A DNA stretch of 64,000 nucleotides from Saprospiraceae bacterium (GCA_028285545.1 JANQPA010000120.1:1-64000); one strand, 5' to 3'. Shown: positions 1 through 12,361, numbered from the stretch's first letter. Translations and numbers: made by a program. The notes: generated from the sequence alone by a model not told the origin.

Positions 1-137
1 CTTTCAATTAAATCTTCAATTCTTAAACAGAAAAAATCTTCAATACTTTTTTCAAACAGCTTATTTAATTCAGGGCTGGCATTGAAGTATTCTTTTCGAA
101 ATTCCTTCGTATTATATGTTTTTATTTTGGATTTCAT
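1..137 (-). CDS. N-terminal part of an unidentified protein, cut by the window edge
   Basis: An open frame runs from an ATG at 135-137 to the left edge without a stop, giving about 45 residues that begin MKSKIKTYNTKEFRKEYF and continue with an acidic, helical stretch (ELNKLFEKSIEDFFCLRIEDL). The composition looks like real protein. The pattern of an aromatic FF followed by RIEDL reminds me of N-termini of some Bacteroidota AraC-type regulators, but this is recollection and not a domain call. The rest lies outside the window, so no function is assigned. Confidence 0.45.
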   Translation of the reverse strand, partial: MKSKIKTYNTKEFRKEYFNASPELNKLFEKSIEDFFCLRIEDLIE

Positions 138-159
138 AGCTTTTATTGTGGGCAGTTTT

Positions 160-262
160 TCATTTTATTAATTCGTAGAAATCCTGTTTTGTCAAGAAGT
201 TCCAAGCTTCTTCTTTGTCAATTATTTCGTCTCCGTAAGTATCCCAATACCCCAATACCCCA
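160..262 (-). other. possible gene remnant or micro-ORF downstream of lacZ
   Basis: Between the beta-galactosidase stop and the edge ORF, the minus strand has an open stretch ending in the residues DKEEAWNFLTKQDFYELIK and a TGA at 160-162. It has natural-looking amphipathic composition, but its only ATG starts lie inside lacZ in another frame (to position 357). Positions 234-262 are built from the word GGGTATTGGGG, which recurs in other intergenic hairpins of this window. It could be the 3' end of a gene whose front was lost, or noise. Confidence 0.2.
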
Positions 263-3388
<3,126 letters not shown>

Positions 3389-3590
3389 TTACGTTTATGA
3401 TATAGTCGTGGCTTGTTTTGAAGCTATAAATAAATATAAGTCACCCGAATCAGGTGTAAAATGTCTAATGATATTGTTTTTTTGGAAAAATAAAACATTT
3501 CTTTACTTGCTGCAAAGCTGTTTAACCCACTTGGTAAAAATGCTTCAGAGAGGCAGCATATTCTTAGGAAAGGAATTCATTGCAATACAA

Positions 3591-3649
3591 AGCTCCAGCG
3601 GAGCGTAATGTGATAAGCTCGTAGTCCTACATTACGCTCCGCTGGAGCT
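3591..3649. repeat. 21-bp perfect inverted repeat with self-complementary arms
   Basis: Arms at 3591-3611 and 3629-3649 are exact reverse complements (first arm begins agctccagcggagcgtaat) with a 17-nt loop. Each arm also contains its own small inverted repeat, gctcc-agc-ggagc, so the DNA or RNA can fold either as one long hairpin or as two short ones. It sits in the 425-bp gene-free stretch 3386-3810 between the hydrolase stop and the lacZ start, both on the minus strand. Neither side has a strong T-run. The rest of that stretch has only short dyads (for example ttggctg/cagccaa at about 3737-3794); I see no gene in it. Confidence 0.7.
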
Positions 3650-3810
3650 CTTTCTTCTATTTAACGTTATTTTCTTACAATATTTCGCTCTTCCCCTACG
3701 GGCCGCATGGCCAGAGCTTTTTCTTTTGATGTTCTTGGCTGACAATATTGAGACGGTCTCATCCGTACGGATTCGCCAGCCAATATTATTCCAAAATAAT
3801 TCCTGCTCAT

Positions 3811-4749
3811 TTACTGCTTCTTCTGAGGGCTTACTTTTAGCTTGCGTTTTCTAAACCTATTCTGAGATAATTTCATCAGTGCAGATTCTACAAAAGGCCA
3901 GGCGACACTTCCGGGAGCGATCACTTCAAAATGACCTGCATTATCAACTTCAATTGATTCTATCTTTAGGTCTAGCTGTGTGGCTTTTTCAAAATATGGA
4001 TTAACATGTAGGAGAGGTACAATATTATCTCTTTTTCCCGTAACTAAAATTTGAGGGATTTCAGAAGGAATTAGATTAATAGGGGATCCGTGGTCATACC
4101 TTTGGGGCACTTCTTCTGGCAGGCCGCCCATTAGATCATCAACACTACTTCCACAACTGCGCCCGGTGCGATCTAGATAGGTTCGTAAATCAACAATACC
4201 TGCCAGGCTTACAACTCCAGAAATAGGAAGTGGATCAGGATCATAAATGTCTGAGTGTTTAGGTACCCGGTTTCTGTGAGCCAGCCAGAGTGCTAAATGA
4301 CCTCCAGCTGAGTGGCCCGTTACCACTAATCTGCGCAGATCTAGGTTATAATCTTTGGCGATCAATTTCAAATGATTAAGTCCTTTAGCGACATCTAAAA
4401 ATGTATTGGGCCAGGCACCTCCTTCATTGCCTACTCTGCGATATTCAAGATTCCAGGTAGCAAATCCTTTTGCTGTTAACTCGGTGGCCATAGCATCCAT
4501 AAGATGAAGGTCAAATTGAGAAAGCCAGCATCCGCCATGAATGATAACGATTACAGGATGAGGTCCTTTAGTATCGGGAATACGAAGATCACCATATTGG
4601 TATTCGTTTTCGCCATAAGAAATGCTTGTTGTAGGTTTGGCAAATTTAATTTTTGCCACATCCTCTACAGTCATCAGCTTTTTTTCTTGTCCCATAAGTG
4701 ATGAATTTACAAGCCCTAGTATAAACAAAAAGAAATACATTTTTTTCAT
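3811..4749 (-). CDS. secreted alpha/beta hydrolase, esterase/lipase-like
   Basis: Alpha/beta-hydrolase fold protein of 312 residues with an N-terminal signal peptide (KKMYFFLFILGLVNSSLMGQ). The oxyanion-hole motif is IHGGCW and the nucleophile Ser lies in VTGHSAGGHLALW. A late Asp (GKRDNIVP) and His (NAGHFEVI) complete the triad. The HGG motif places it with the BD-FAE, kynurenine-formamidase or hormone-sensitive-lipase-like enzymes, so a carboxylic ester substrate is likely but unknown. The start codon overlaps the stop of the upstream desaturase as TAATG, so the two are translationally coupled and probably work in one lipid-related process. The C-terminus is basic (KRKLKVSPQKKQ). Confidence 0.85.
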   Translation of the reverse strand: MKKMYFFLFILGLVNSSLMGQEKKLMTVEDVAKIKFAKPTTSISYGENEYQYGDLRIPDTKGPHPVIVIIHGGCWLSQFDLHLMDAMATELTAKGFATWNLEYRRVGNEGGAWPNTFLDVAKGLNHLKLIAKDYNLDLRRLVVTGHSAGGHLALWLAHRNRVPKHSDIYDPDPLPISGVVSLAGIVDLRTYLDRTGRSCGSSVDDLMGGLPEEVPQRYDHGSPINLIPSEIPQILVTGKRDNIVPLLHVNPYFEKATQLDLKIESIEVDNAGHFEVIAPGSVAWPFVESALMKLSQNRFRKRKLKVSPQKKQ

Positions 4750-5780
4750 TAAACCATTCCCAACTGTTCCATTCGGTAAAACTCTTTAAAAGAGATCATT
4801 TTTTGTAGACGCTCATCCCAAAGTTTATTAAATACACAATTCAAGCTTTCCTTGAAGGTAATGGTAGTTGTATATTTTTGGAAAATAGGATTTTCTCTGG
4901 CGCACTTCAATAAATTATAGTTGGGAATTCTGGGGGCCAGGTGGTGAATATGATGAACGCCTATGTTCCCGGTAAGCCAATTGAATAATTTTGGAAGTTT
5001 ATAATAAGTGCTTCCTTTAACAGAGGCTACCAAAAAGTCCCAGTCTGGCTTCCACTTTTTGTAAGCTTCTTCGTGCTGATGTTGCACGTAAAAGAACCAA
5101 AAGGCAATGACTGCAAAAAGTAAAATGATGGTAGCATGAATCAAAAAGAATTTTTTCCATCCCACTAACCAGGCAAGGGTAAGATAAAAGGCCAGAATAA
5201 AAATATTGCTGGTAATCTGAGACCGACGAATATCGTTCCATCCTTTTAGTTTAAAGATTGGGTAGCGATTGGAAAAGGCCATATAGACTGCAGGTGCAAT
5301 TAAAAAAAGAACAACCGGACTTCTCCACAAACGATATTTAAATCGTCCCCATCTGCTCAATTCTTTAAATTCCTGAACAGTTAGTAATTTAATATCTCCA
5401 ATATCTCTATAGTCTAATTGTCCTGAATGTGCATGGTGAAAATTGTGAACCTTTGCCCAATATTTAAATGGTATTGAAGTAAAAAAGCTACAAACAACGC
5501 CTATGGCTTCATTCCATCTTTTTGAGTTTAGAAAGGCATGGTGTCCGCAATCGTGTTGAATAATAAAAATACGGACCATGAAAAAACTATTAATAACAGC
5601 AAGTCCAAGGGTAATCCAAATAGACCAGCGCAAACTAAAATACATTAATACCCATAAAGCTAAAAAGGGCAAAAAGGAATTTAGAATCTGTGTTACTGCT
5701 TTTTTCGGACTGGACTTCTGGTATTTTTTTACAATACTTCTCCAGTTTTTTAGTGCGGTTTTGATTTCTTTTTCAGTCAC
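4749..5780 (-). CDS. membrane fatty acid desaturase
   Basis: Integral-membrane di-iron fatty acid desaturase of 343 residues. All three histidine boxes are visible: H76-D-C-G-H-H81, H112-N-F-H-H116 and H276-H-I-H-H280. Four hydrophobic stretches surround them (roughly 32-68, 150-170, 190-210 and 212-232). It would introduce a double bond into acyl lipids at the inner membrane using reduced carrier electrons. The layout resembles the omega-6/delta-12-like group, but regiospecificity cannot be read. The start is GTG at 5778-5780. Its TAA shares bases with the ATG of the following hydrolase, making a two-gene operon. Confidence 0.88.
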   Translation of the reverse strand: MTEKEIKTALKNWRSIVKKYQKSSPKKAVTQILNSFLPFLALWVLMYFSLRWSIWITLGLAVINSFFMVRIFIIQHDCGHHAFLNSKRWNEAIGVVCSFFTSIPFKYWAKVHNFHHAHSGQLDYRDIGDIKLLTVQEFKELSRWGRFKYRLWRSPVVLFLIAPAVYMAFSNRYPIFKLKGWNDIRRSQITSNIFILAFYLTLAWLVGWKKFFLIHATIILLFAVIAFWFFYVQHQHEEAYKKWKPDWDFLVASVKGSTYYKLPKLFNWLTGNIGVHHIHHLAPRIPNYNLLKCARENPIFQKYTTTITFKESLNCVFNKLWDERLQKMISFKEFYRMEQLGMV

Positions 5781-5938
5781 GGTAACTATTTTTAAGCTTA
5801 CAAGAATGTTGAAATCGTTAAAGGTGCATTTTATTCTAGAAAATCACAATTGTGCAAAGTAAAGGATTTGTCATAAGAAAGGTTCAACAATTAACATTTA
5901 TTATTCTGCTAACACTGACATTTCATACAAATAGCCCC

Positions 5939-7150
5939 TTATATCTTTTTGGAATTAGCGGATCGCCAGTGTTTCCAATAAAACCTGGGGTTTAAGACAT
6001 TTTCTGCCAAATTTTTGTCTTTTAGTATGTTTGAAATAGTATGTCCTTTACTTAATAAATATATTAAGGGCTCAAGGATATCTATTCTTTTTTGCAGTTT
6101 AGTAAGCATATTGCTTAGCAGAATTTCCTTCTGAAGTTTTGCTTTTACTTGGGCATCGTATCCTTTTAGGAAAGTGGAGTTAAATTTTTGCTTTTTAATT
6201 GCCAACGCTGCTTGCTGGGCAGCCAACCTGCCCATAACCATAGCATGTCCGACTCCATATCCTGTGATGGGGTTTAAGGAACCGGTAGCAGCTCCGGCCA
6301 TAAGAATTCGCTCCTGAGAATAGATTCGAGGAGCTGTAGACAAATTCATGGCTGTGCTTTTGATCTTTGCGGTTTGAAGTGCATTGGAAAACCTGGATTG
6401 AAAATGCGGTAATTTTAAGGATTCCAGTAACAATGCATCCATAGGAAGTTGATGTCGCTTCCATTCTTTGTAATGCATTCCAATTTCTACATTTACCTCA
6501 CCTGCTGAAACTGGACAAAAAAGCAGACAGCCTTTGAAGGGGTTTCGCAGGAAAAAAATTTCTAGTTCTTCTTGTTCAGAAACTTTTTTTATGTCCTTAA
6601 AATATGCTCTGGCAAATAAAAATCGATCCTTTATTTTCTCTGGTCGAGTAATAATTGATCGAATAAGGGACCTGGCTCCTGAACATAAAATAAGTAAGTC
6701 GGATTGGATTAAGCCTTTATTTGTTTGGATCTGTATGCTATTTTCTTTTTTGAAAAACTTTTGGGCTTTTGTGTTTAAAAAAATGTGGGCTTGCGGACTG
6801 ATGTTTGCTTTTGTAAGAAGAAAGTCATCAAAATCCCTGCGTTTTATATGAATTTTTGGAGTGGCTTCCTGGGGATATTGAACCACAAATTTATTTCCCC
6901 AGCTATTTGTTAGACTGTAAGTTCTGCATTTTTGGAGCATACCTCGATTTTCCAGTTCCGGTAACCAATCAGGGTCCAGACGATTGAGCGTATGGTATAC
7001 TTTGCCGTCAAAAGATTCTCCGCAGACCTTATCCCTTGGGAAAGAGCTACGATCGATTAAGATATGCTCGATTCCTGCTTTGCTCAAAAATAAAGAGGCG
7101 CTCAAACCTGCTGGCCCTGCTCCTATAATACAAATTGAACTGCTCTTCAT
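5939..7150 (-). CDS. FAD-dependent oxidoreductase, geranylgeranyl-reductase/monooxygenase-like
   Basis: Flavoprotein of 403 residues of the p-hydroxybenzoate-hydroxylase-like fold. The N-terminus has the dinucleotide motif GAGPAGLSASLFLSKAGI, then RDKVCGESF, which resembles the PxxKxCGE region of geranylgeranyl-reductase-like enzymes. The second FAD contact is GAATGSLNPITGYGVGHAM near residue 285. Substrates in this family include isoprenoid chains, halogenated aromatics and phenols, so the reaction is open. It is the last gene of a three-flavoenzyme operon, starting 5 bp after the FMN oxidase stop. The very basic C-terminus (WKHWRSANSKKI) might touch the membrane. Confidence 0.75.
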   Translation of the reverse strand: MKSSSICIIGAGPAGLSASLFLSKAGIEHILIDRSSFPRDKVCGESFDGKVYHTLNRLDPDWLPELENRGMLQKCRTYSLTNSWGNKFVVQYPQEATPKIHIKRRDFDDFLLTKANISPQAHIFLNTKAQKFFKKENSIQIQTNKGLIQSDLLILCSGARSLIRSIITRPEKIKDRFLFARAYFKDIKKVSEQEELEIFFLRNPFKGCLLFCPVSAGEVNVEIGMHYKEWKRHQLPMDALLLESLKLPHFQSRFSNALQTAKIKSTAMNLSTAPRIYSQERILMAGAATGSLNPITGYGVGHAMVMGRLAAQQAALAIKKQKFNSTFLKGYDAQVKAKLQKEILLSNMLTKLQKRIDILEPLIYLLSKGHTISNILKDKNLAENVLNPRFYWKHWRSANSKKI

Positions 7151-7155
7151 TCTTT

Positions 7156-8427
7156 CTATTTGTATTTTATCATCTCTGAAGTAATTTCCCCAATACTTTT
7201 ACAGCCACACAGGCCCATGGTCAATTCTAATTCCGACAACAAATGCTGGATTAATGCCTTTACTCCTTCTTCCCCTGCTATCGCCAGGGCATAAACATAG
7301 GGGCGGCCGATACAAACAGCTTCTGCACCCAGAGCCAAAGCTTTAAAGATGTCCGATCCCGATCTGATGCCACTGTCCATCAAAATGGGGATTTGTTTCT
7401 TGACCGCCTGTACTATGTCTGGTAAAGCCTCAAATGAAGCAATGCTACCATCAACCTGCCGGCCTCCATGATTGGAAACGATAATGCCATCCACCCCATA
7501 GTCAACGGCTAGTTTGGCATCATCTGGATGTAGAATACCCTTTAGAATGATTGGAAGTTTGGTGTATTCCCGAAGTCGCTTTAAATCTTCCCAATTAAGA
7601 GAAGTCCTGACATAGGTATCTATAAAGGTGCGAACACCATACAGACCCTTTTTGCTTCTAAATTTTTGCCAGAAACTGCCACCAGGGTATCTTGAACTAA
7701 GTCGAATGAGGGCTAAAATGGCCTGAAGAGTAGGTTTGCCAGAAGAAGGAAGAGGACCTTCTTCCATTCTTTCAGTTACTAGTCGATTAAAAACAGGATC
7801 TGTAAGATATTGTGCCAGCCCTTTCGCTTGTAAAAATGGAATATAACCCAAATTCAGATCTCGAGGTCTCCACCCCAATAAGGTAGTATCTAAGGTTACG
7901 ACGAGTGCTGAACATCCACAATTTTCGGCTCTTTGCAAAAAACTTTGTACCAATTCATCTGATTTACTCCAATAAAGCTGAAACCAGTATGGACTCTCAC
8001 CCATTTCCTTAGCACACTCTTCCATACTAACGGAAGCCTGATTAGAAAAAATCATGGGCGTTTTAAAGGCTGCAGCTGCACGTGAAACATCTAGTTCACC
8101 ATTCTTTTTGGCAAGATCCAAAACTCCAATTGGGGACAAAAGGAGAGGAGAAGATAATTTTTGTCCAAGAAGAGAAGTAGAAAGATCTCTTTTAGATACA
8201 TCTTTAAGCATTCGAGGCACAATTCTTACTGCATCTAGGGCTTGCCGATTATGATCCATGCTTTTTTCTTGGCCTGCTCCACCTGCAACATAAGCAAAGC
8301 CCTTTTCAGACATTCGTTCTCTGGCTGCTTTTTCCAGGTTATGAAAATCTGCACTTATGCTTAAGGTCTGTCCTTTAAAACCATTGGTATAAATCTTTCG
8401 CATCCATTCAATTGCCGATAATTGCAT
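7156..8427 (-). CDS. FMN-dependent alpha-hydroxy-acid oxidase/dehydrogenase
   Basis: Member of the LldD/glycolate-oxidase/lactate-monooxygenase family, 423 residues. Visible signatures are the N-terminal FMN region (LLSPIGVLDLA), the conserved LYW segment (FQLYWSKSD) and the catalytic block SNHGGRQVDGSIASFEALP holding the active-site His and Arg. The phosphate-binding end is DSGIRSGSDIFKALALGAEAVCIGRPY. It would oxidise an (S)-2-hydroxy acid to the 2-oxo acid, passing electrons to oxygen, quinone or another acceptor. An inserted loop (about 205-250) and the length make it closer to the lactate 2-monooxygenase-like branch than to short glycolate oxidases. It lies 2 bp after the FMO-like gene and 5 bp before the FAD oxidoreductase. 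Confidence 0.85.
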   Translation of the reverse strand: MQLSAIEWMRKIYTNGFKGQTLSISADFHNLEKAARERMSEKGFAYVAGGAGQEKSMDHNRQALDAVRIVPRMLKDVSKRDLSTSLLGQKLSSPLLLSPIGVLDLAKKNGELDVSRAAAAFKTPMIFSNQASVSMEECAKEMGESPYWFQLYWSKSDELVQSFLQRAENCGCSALVVTLDTTLLGWRPRDLNLGYIPFLQAKGLAQYLTDPVFNRLVTERMEEGPLPSSGKPTLQAILALIRLSSRYPGGSFWQKFRSKKGLYGVRTFIDTYVRTSLNWEDLKRLREYTKLPIILKGILHPDDAKLAVDYGVDGIIVSNHGGRQVDGSIASFEALPDIVQAVKKQIPILMDSGIRSGSDIFKALALGAEAVCIGRPYVYALAIAGEEGVKALIQHLLSELELTMGLCGCKSIGEITSEMIKYK

Positions 8428-8429
8428 AC

Positions 8430-9569
8430 TTATTGACTTTGTTTTTGAATGATTTGCTGGACAATGGTTTCGGAATCATTATAAATAGTACCCAGGATGC
8501 CCCCCAGTTTATAATTATCAAAACCTACGAAGTAGAGTCCTTTATGAGAGCCACTACCAACAGGCTTTTTGGGCACATTAAATCGATCCAATAAGCCGTC
8601 TGTATCGTCTAAAAAATCTTCAACCTGTGCGCGATACCCTGTGGCTAGGATGATACAATCAAAATTATGTTGCTCTCCGTTTTTAAAATACAGCAGACCA
8701 TCCGTATTAAAATGATCAATATCCGGAAGGATTTTTATTTTACCGGCTTTTATTTGTTCAATGGTGCCCAGGTCAATGACAGGTGTTTTACCCGTTTCGC
8801 GTAATTGTTTGGCAGGAGGCAATTTTGAGGTTTGGAGACCATATTTTTTCAAATTGCCCATGGCCATTCTTCTGATTTTTGTGCCTAGCCAATCTCCTAG
8901 ACCAAAGGGTATTTTTTCCAGTTTTTTTGCTGTCAGTTGTGTGGGGCGGCCCATAAATACCAAGGGAACTACGTTTACAGGACTTCTAACAGATAGATAG
9001 GTTTCTACATCGTGGTTACTCAGGTCAAGTGCCAATTCAGCACCCGTATTTCCCATTCCAATAATAAGTACTTTTTTGCCTAGGAAAGGATCTGGGTTTC
9101 TATAAAACCTAGAGTGAACAATTTCTCCCTGAAAATTTTCCTGTCCATCCCAATGAGGATAAAAAGGCACCCTGTTTACCCCTGTAGCAATGACCACCTG
9201 ATCGGCTATAAATCCTTCTTTATCCTTAATTAGAATTTCCCACTTTCCATCTTCCAAAGGATGAATGCTGGTTACCTTACTTAAAAAATGAGGTTTTATG
9301 TCAAATTTTTTGGCATATTCCTGGTAATATTCTATGAGTTGCGTACGGGGAACAAATAAGGGATAATCATCCGGGAATTCTAAGTGGGGAAGTGCAGACA
9401 ACTGCTTGACTGTATGTAAATGAAGCCGGTCATAGTGATTATGCCAGCTATGAGCAATCTCATTACTTTGTTCTACTACTTCAAAACTATGTCCTAATTT
9501 TTTTAAACGGCCAGCCACCGCTAAGCCCGCCGGCCCTGCACCTACAATCAAAGTAGAGGTACTTCTCAT
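8430..9569 (-). CDS. flavin-containing monooxygenase-like oxidoreductase (CzcO/FMO type)
   Basis: Two-dinucleotide-binding flavoprotein of 379 residues. The FAD motif GAGPAGLAVAGRLKKLGH is at residues 9-26; the second Rossmann motif for NADPH is GMGNTGAELALDL near 170. Between them lies FYRNPDPFLGKKV, close to the FMO fingerprint region, and ATGYRAQVEDFL precedes the C-terminal part. Family members insert oxygen at N, S or carbonyl carbons (Baeyer-Villiger) or act in indole pyruvate metabolism; the substrate here is unknown. First gene of the three-gene flavoenzyme operon; a 42-bp palindrome lies 39 bp upstream of its ATG. Confidence 0.78.
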   Translation of the reverse strand: MRSTSTLIVGAGPAGLAVAGRLKKLGHSFEVVEQSNEIAHSWHNHYDRLHLHTVKQLSALPHLEFPDDYPLFVPRTQLIEYYQEYAKKFDIKPHFLSKVTSIHPLEDGKWEILIKDKEGFIADQVVIATGVNRVPFYPHWDGQENFQGEIVHSRFYRNPDPFLGKKVLIIGMGNTGAELALDLSNHDVETYLSVRSPVNVVPLVFMGRPTQLTAKKLEKIPFGLGDWLGTKIRRMAMGNLKKYGLQTSKLPPAKQLRETGKTPVIDLGTIEQIKAGKIKILPDIDHFNTDGLLYFKNGEQHNFDCIILATGYRAQVEDFLDDTDGLLDRFNVPKKPVGSGSHKGLYFVGFDNYKLGGILGTIYNDSETIVQQIIQKQSQ

Positions 9570-9608
9570 ATTGATTAGATTTGATTGTTCATGATAAGTT
9601 GGTGTTTG

Positions 9609-9650
9609 GATAAGACTAGATGACGCCGGCCGGCGTCATCTAGTCTTATC
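9609..9650. repeat. 42-bp perfect spacerless palindrome
   Basis: Two 21-nt halves (gataagactagatgacgccg plus one g, then the exact reverse complement) meet with no loop at 9629/9630. The core is GC-rich (gacgccggccggcgtc) inside AT-rich flanks. It lies about 100 bp after the moeA stop and 39 bp before the start of the FMO-like gene, both on the minus strand, where no T-run follows. A stretch of mixed T follows on the plus side only. It could be an operator, an mRNA hairpin or a terminator. Confidence 0.8.
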
Positions 9651-9750
9651 TTAAGATTTTTCGGCCCAAGCACTTAGTTAATAAAATAAAACTAATAAAA
9701 AATTAGAAACTACCCTTCCTTAATATTCACAGCGAAAAGTAAAAAGATAA

Positions 9751-10947
9751 TCAGCGATAGAAAAAAAGAGGAAAAGCTTCTCCTTGTTTGAATTCATTAC
9801 GTCCCCTTGGTAACTGTAAAAAAGCATCGGCATCCACCAAATTAGCCAAATCACCGGAGCCATGGCCAACTACTGGTTCAGCTAAAATTTGCCCATCTGC
9901 ATTATAGTTGATTTTCACCTGTAAAAAATAGGTCAAATCGGGTTTGAAGAAAAAATCACTCTTTAGTAAGGCAGTAGCATTTTTTTCAGGTGGTAAAGCC
10001 AAGCTTTGCTCAAGCCAGGGAATAAAATATCGATGTGTGCACAAAAATGAAGAAACGGGATTTCCAGGAAGGGCAAAAACAAGACAGCCATTGGGGGCTT
10101 CCCCAAACCAAAAAGGCTTGCCAGGGCGCTGTTTGATTTTATGGAAGAGTTTCTGAACGCCTAACTTTTCTAAGGCCTCAGGTAGGAAGTCGAATTTCCC
10201 TTTGGAAACCCCTCCACTTAAAACTAAGACATCGTACTTATTGATGAACTCAGATAAGTTGGCCAAAATCTCTTCCATATCATCATTGAGATGATGCGTA
10301 TCAACAGGTAAGCCAAGGCCAGACAGGGTTGCTTTTAAACGATGTACATTGGACCGACGTATTTGATGGGCAAGCGGCTTTTCATGGATTTCCACTAATT
10401 CATCACCAGTAGAAATAATCATGGCTTTTGGGAGTTTACTCACTTTTATTTTTGCTTTGCCAATGGTAGCTGCAACCCCGATCTCGGCCGCTGAAAGTCG
10501 ACGTCCTTGTTTGGTGACCAAACTACCTGCCTTGCGATCTTCTCCTTTATAATGAATGTTTTGACCCTCCTTTACCTTATCAACTAGCAGCTGGGCTGTC
10601 CCCTCTTTTATATTTAAATCTTCATAACGGATAACGGTGTCCGTACCTTCCGGTAAAATAGACCCAGTCATCACTTCAAAACAAGCGCTAGAATCTTGAA
10701 GTGTTTTAATCGGAGACCCTGCTGCCGCAATGCCTTCAATAGGAAAACTCCTTTTACCTTCTGCATAAGATTTATAGTGTAAAGCAATCCCATCCATTGT
10801 CACACGGTGATAAGGTGGAAAATCTCTTTCTGCGAATAAATCTTCCCTCAAAACTCTCCCCATGGCTTCAGATAAGGGAATTTCTTCTACTCCAAAATCT
10901 TTGACCTTAGTTTTGATTATTTCAACAGCTTCTTGTACAGTAATCAT
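9751..10947 (-). CDS. moeA: molybdopterin molybdenumtransferase MoeA
   Basis: Inserts molybdate into adenylylated molybdopterin, the last general step of molybdenum cofactor synthesis in the cytosol. The 398-residue length is normal. Signatures in order: the domain I/III loop VTMDGIALHYKSY, GSILPEGTDTVIRYED, the RKAGSLV/RRLSAAEIG linker, STGDELVEI, then the MoCF-binding SGGVSKGKFDFLP and GNPVSSFLC. The small C-terminal beta domain follows (PVVGHGSGDLANLVDADAF). Divergent from sufS across 174 bp; other cofactor or sulfur genes (xdhC, MoaD-like) lie within 4 kb. Confidence 0.93.
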   Translation of the reverse strand: MITVQEAVEIIKTKVKDFGVEEIPLSEAMGRVLREDLFAERDFPPYHRVTMDGIALHYKSYAEGKRSFPIEGIAAAGSPIKTLQDSSACFEVMTGSILPEGTDTVIRYEDLNIKEGTAQLLVDKVKEGQNIHYKGEDRKAGSLVTKQGRRLSAAEIGVAATIGKAKIKVSKLPKAMIISTGDELVEIHEKPLAHQIRRSNVHRLKATLSGLGLPVDTHHLNDDMEEILANLSEFINKYDVLVLSGGVSKGKFDFLPEALEKLGVQKLFHKIKQRPGKPFWFGEAPNGCLVFALPGNPVSSFLCTHRYFIPWLEQSLALPPEKNATALLKSDFFFKPDLTYFLQVKINYNADGQILAEPVVGHGSGDLANLVDADAFLQLPRGRNEFKQGEAFPLFFYR

Positions 10948-11121
10948 CTTAAATATTCCTTTTTATTATTGAGGCCCACAAAATCGCAAAAAAATAATTA
11001 AACTTTTTATTCCCTAAATTCTTTCTACCTTTTATCAATCTTTATATCTAGTCCCACGACATTAAAAAAATTACGAGAACACGTGAACACGTGAATACAT
11101 TAATCCGTAATCACAAACAAC

Positions 11122-12330
11122 ATGATAAAGCCGGAGGCAATAAGACAAGACTTTCCAATATTTGTTCATCATCCAACACTTGCCTATTTGGATAATGCCG
11201 CTACCACTCAAAAACCGGAATCAGTAATTGAAGGAATTGCTGATTTTTACCGAAAAGAAAACGCCAATATTCATAGAGGAGTTTATCCATTAGCAGCTGC
11301 GGCTACTGAAAAATATGAAAAAGTAAGGCATATCGTAGCAGAGTTTATTGGTGCCAGCTCTTTCAAAAGTATTGTTTATTCCAGTGGTACTACCGCAAGC
11401 ATTAATCTAGTAGTTCAATCTTTTCTAGAAAAAAGATTAAACTCAGGTGATGAGGTGCTTATTTCTGCAATGGAGCATCACGCCAATTTGATTCCCTGGC
11501 AAATGCTGTGTAAAAAGAAAGATGCCAGGCTGATAATTATTCCGGTTGATAAGAATGGAGAAATTGATATGATGGCATTTAAGGACCGCTTGTCCTCACG
11601 CACTAAAATGCTGGCCCTTACTCATATCTCAAATACCCTTGGAAGCATTAACCCAATTGAAGAAATTATTGAATTGGCTCATCAGAGAGCCATCCCTGTT
11701 TTGATAGATGGAGCACAAAGTGTGGCTCATTATCCAATAGATGTGTCGGCCCTGGACTGTGATTTTTTTGTTTTTTCAGCTCATAAATGCTTTGGACCTA
11801 CTGGAGTGGGCATACTATATGGCAAAGAAGAACATTTAAGGGAGATGGAGCCCGTGGTTTTTGGAGGGGATATGATCAGAGAAGTTAGTTATGAGAATTC
11901 ATCTTTTACAACTTATCCTCAGCGCTTTGAAGCAGGCACTACCAATATAGCGGGTATTGTTGGCCTGGGATACGCCATAGAATATTTACAAAAATATAAT
12001 AAGGCAGAGATCCTACAATACCTTACTCAACTCAGTGAATATGCTCATCAAGAGCTAGAAAGTGTTGATGGTTTAGAAATCATTGGTAAAGCAGGTGCCA
12101 AAAGTGCCATCCTGTCCTTTGCTTTTGAAAACATTCATCCCCACGATGTAGCCACTTTTTTGGGGACAGAAAATATCGCTGTCCGAGCTGGCCATCATTG
12201 TACCCAGCCCTTGATGGATTTTTTTAATATTCCAGGTACAAGTAGAGCAAGTTTTACTTTTTATAATACCTTTGAGGAGGTAGACAGAATGGTGAAAGTT
12301 TTAAAGGAAATGAAGCAGTTTCTTTCTTAA
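11122..12330 (+). CDS. sufS: cysteine desulfurase SufS (class II)
   Basis: PLP-dependent enzyme that removes sulfur from cysteine and holds it as a persulfide. It has 402 residues. The PLP-binding Lys222 lies in FSAHKCFGPTGVGILYG; His-rich EHHANLIPW and the QS of DGAQSVAHYP are typical. The catalytic Cys360 lies in VRAGHHCTQPLM, a short loop of the class II (SufS/CsdA) type. It is followed 123 bp later by the SufU acceptor. No sufBCD is nearby, and the neighbours are molybdenum cofactor genes, so besides Fe-S work this desulfurase may supply sulfur to the MoaD-like carrier or XdhC (inference from position). Confidence 0.92.
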   Translation: MIKPEAIRQDFPIFVHHPTLAYLDNAATTQKPESVIEGIADFYRKENANIHRGVYPLAAAATEKYEKVRHIVAEFIGASSFKSIVYSSGTTASINLVVQSFLEKRLNSGDEVLISAMEHHANLIPWQMLCKKKDARLIIIPVDKNGEIDMMAFKDRLSSRTKMLALTHISNTLGSINPIEEIIELAHQRAIPVLIDGAQSVAHYPIDVSALDCDFFVFSAHKCFGPTGVGILYGKEEHLREMEPVVFGGDMIREVSYENSSFTTYPQRFEAGTTNIAGIVGLGYAIEYLQKYNKAEILQYLTQLSEYAHQELESVDGLEIIGKAGAKSAILSFAFENIHPHDVATFLGTENIAVRAGHHCTQPLMDFFNIPGTSRASFTFYNTFEEVDRMVKVLKEMKQFLS

Positions 12331-12361
12331 AGTTGACAAGCCTGTCTACCGACAGGTAGAT

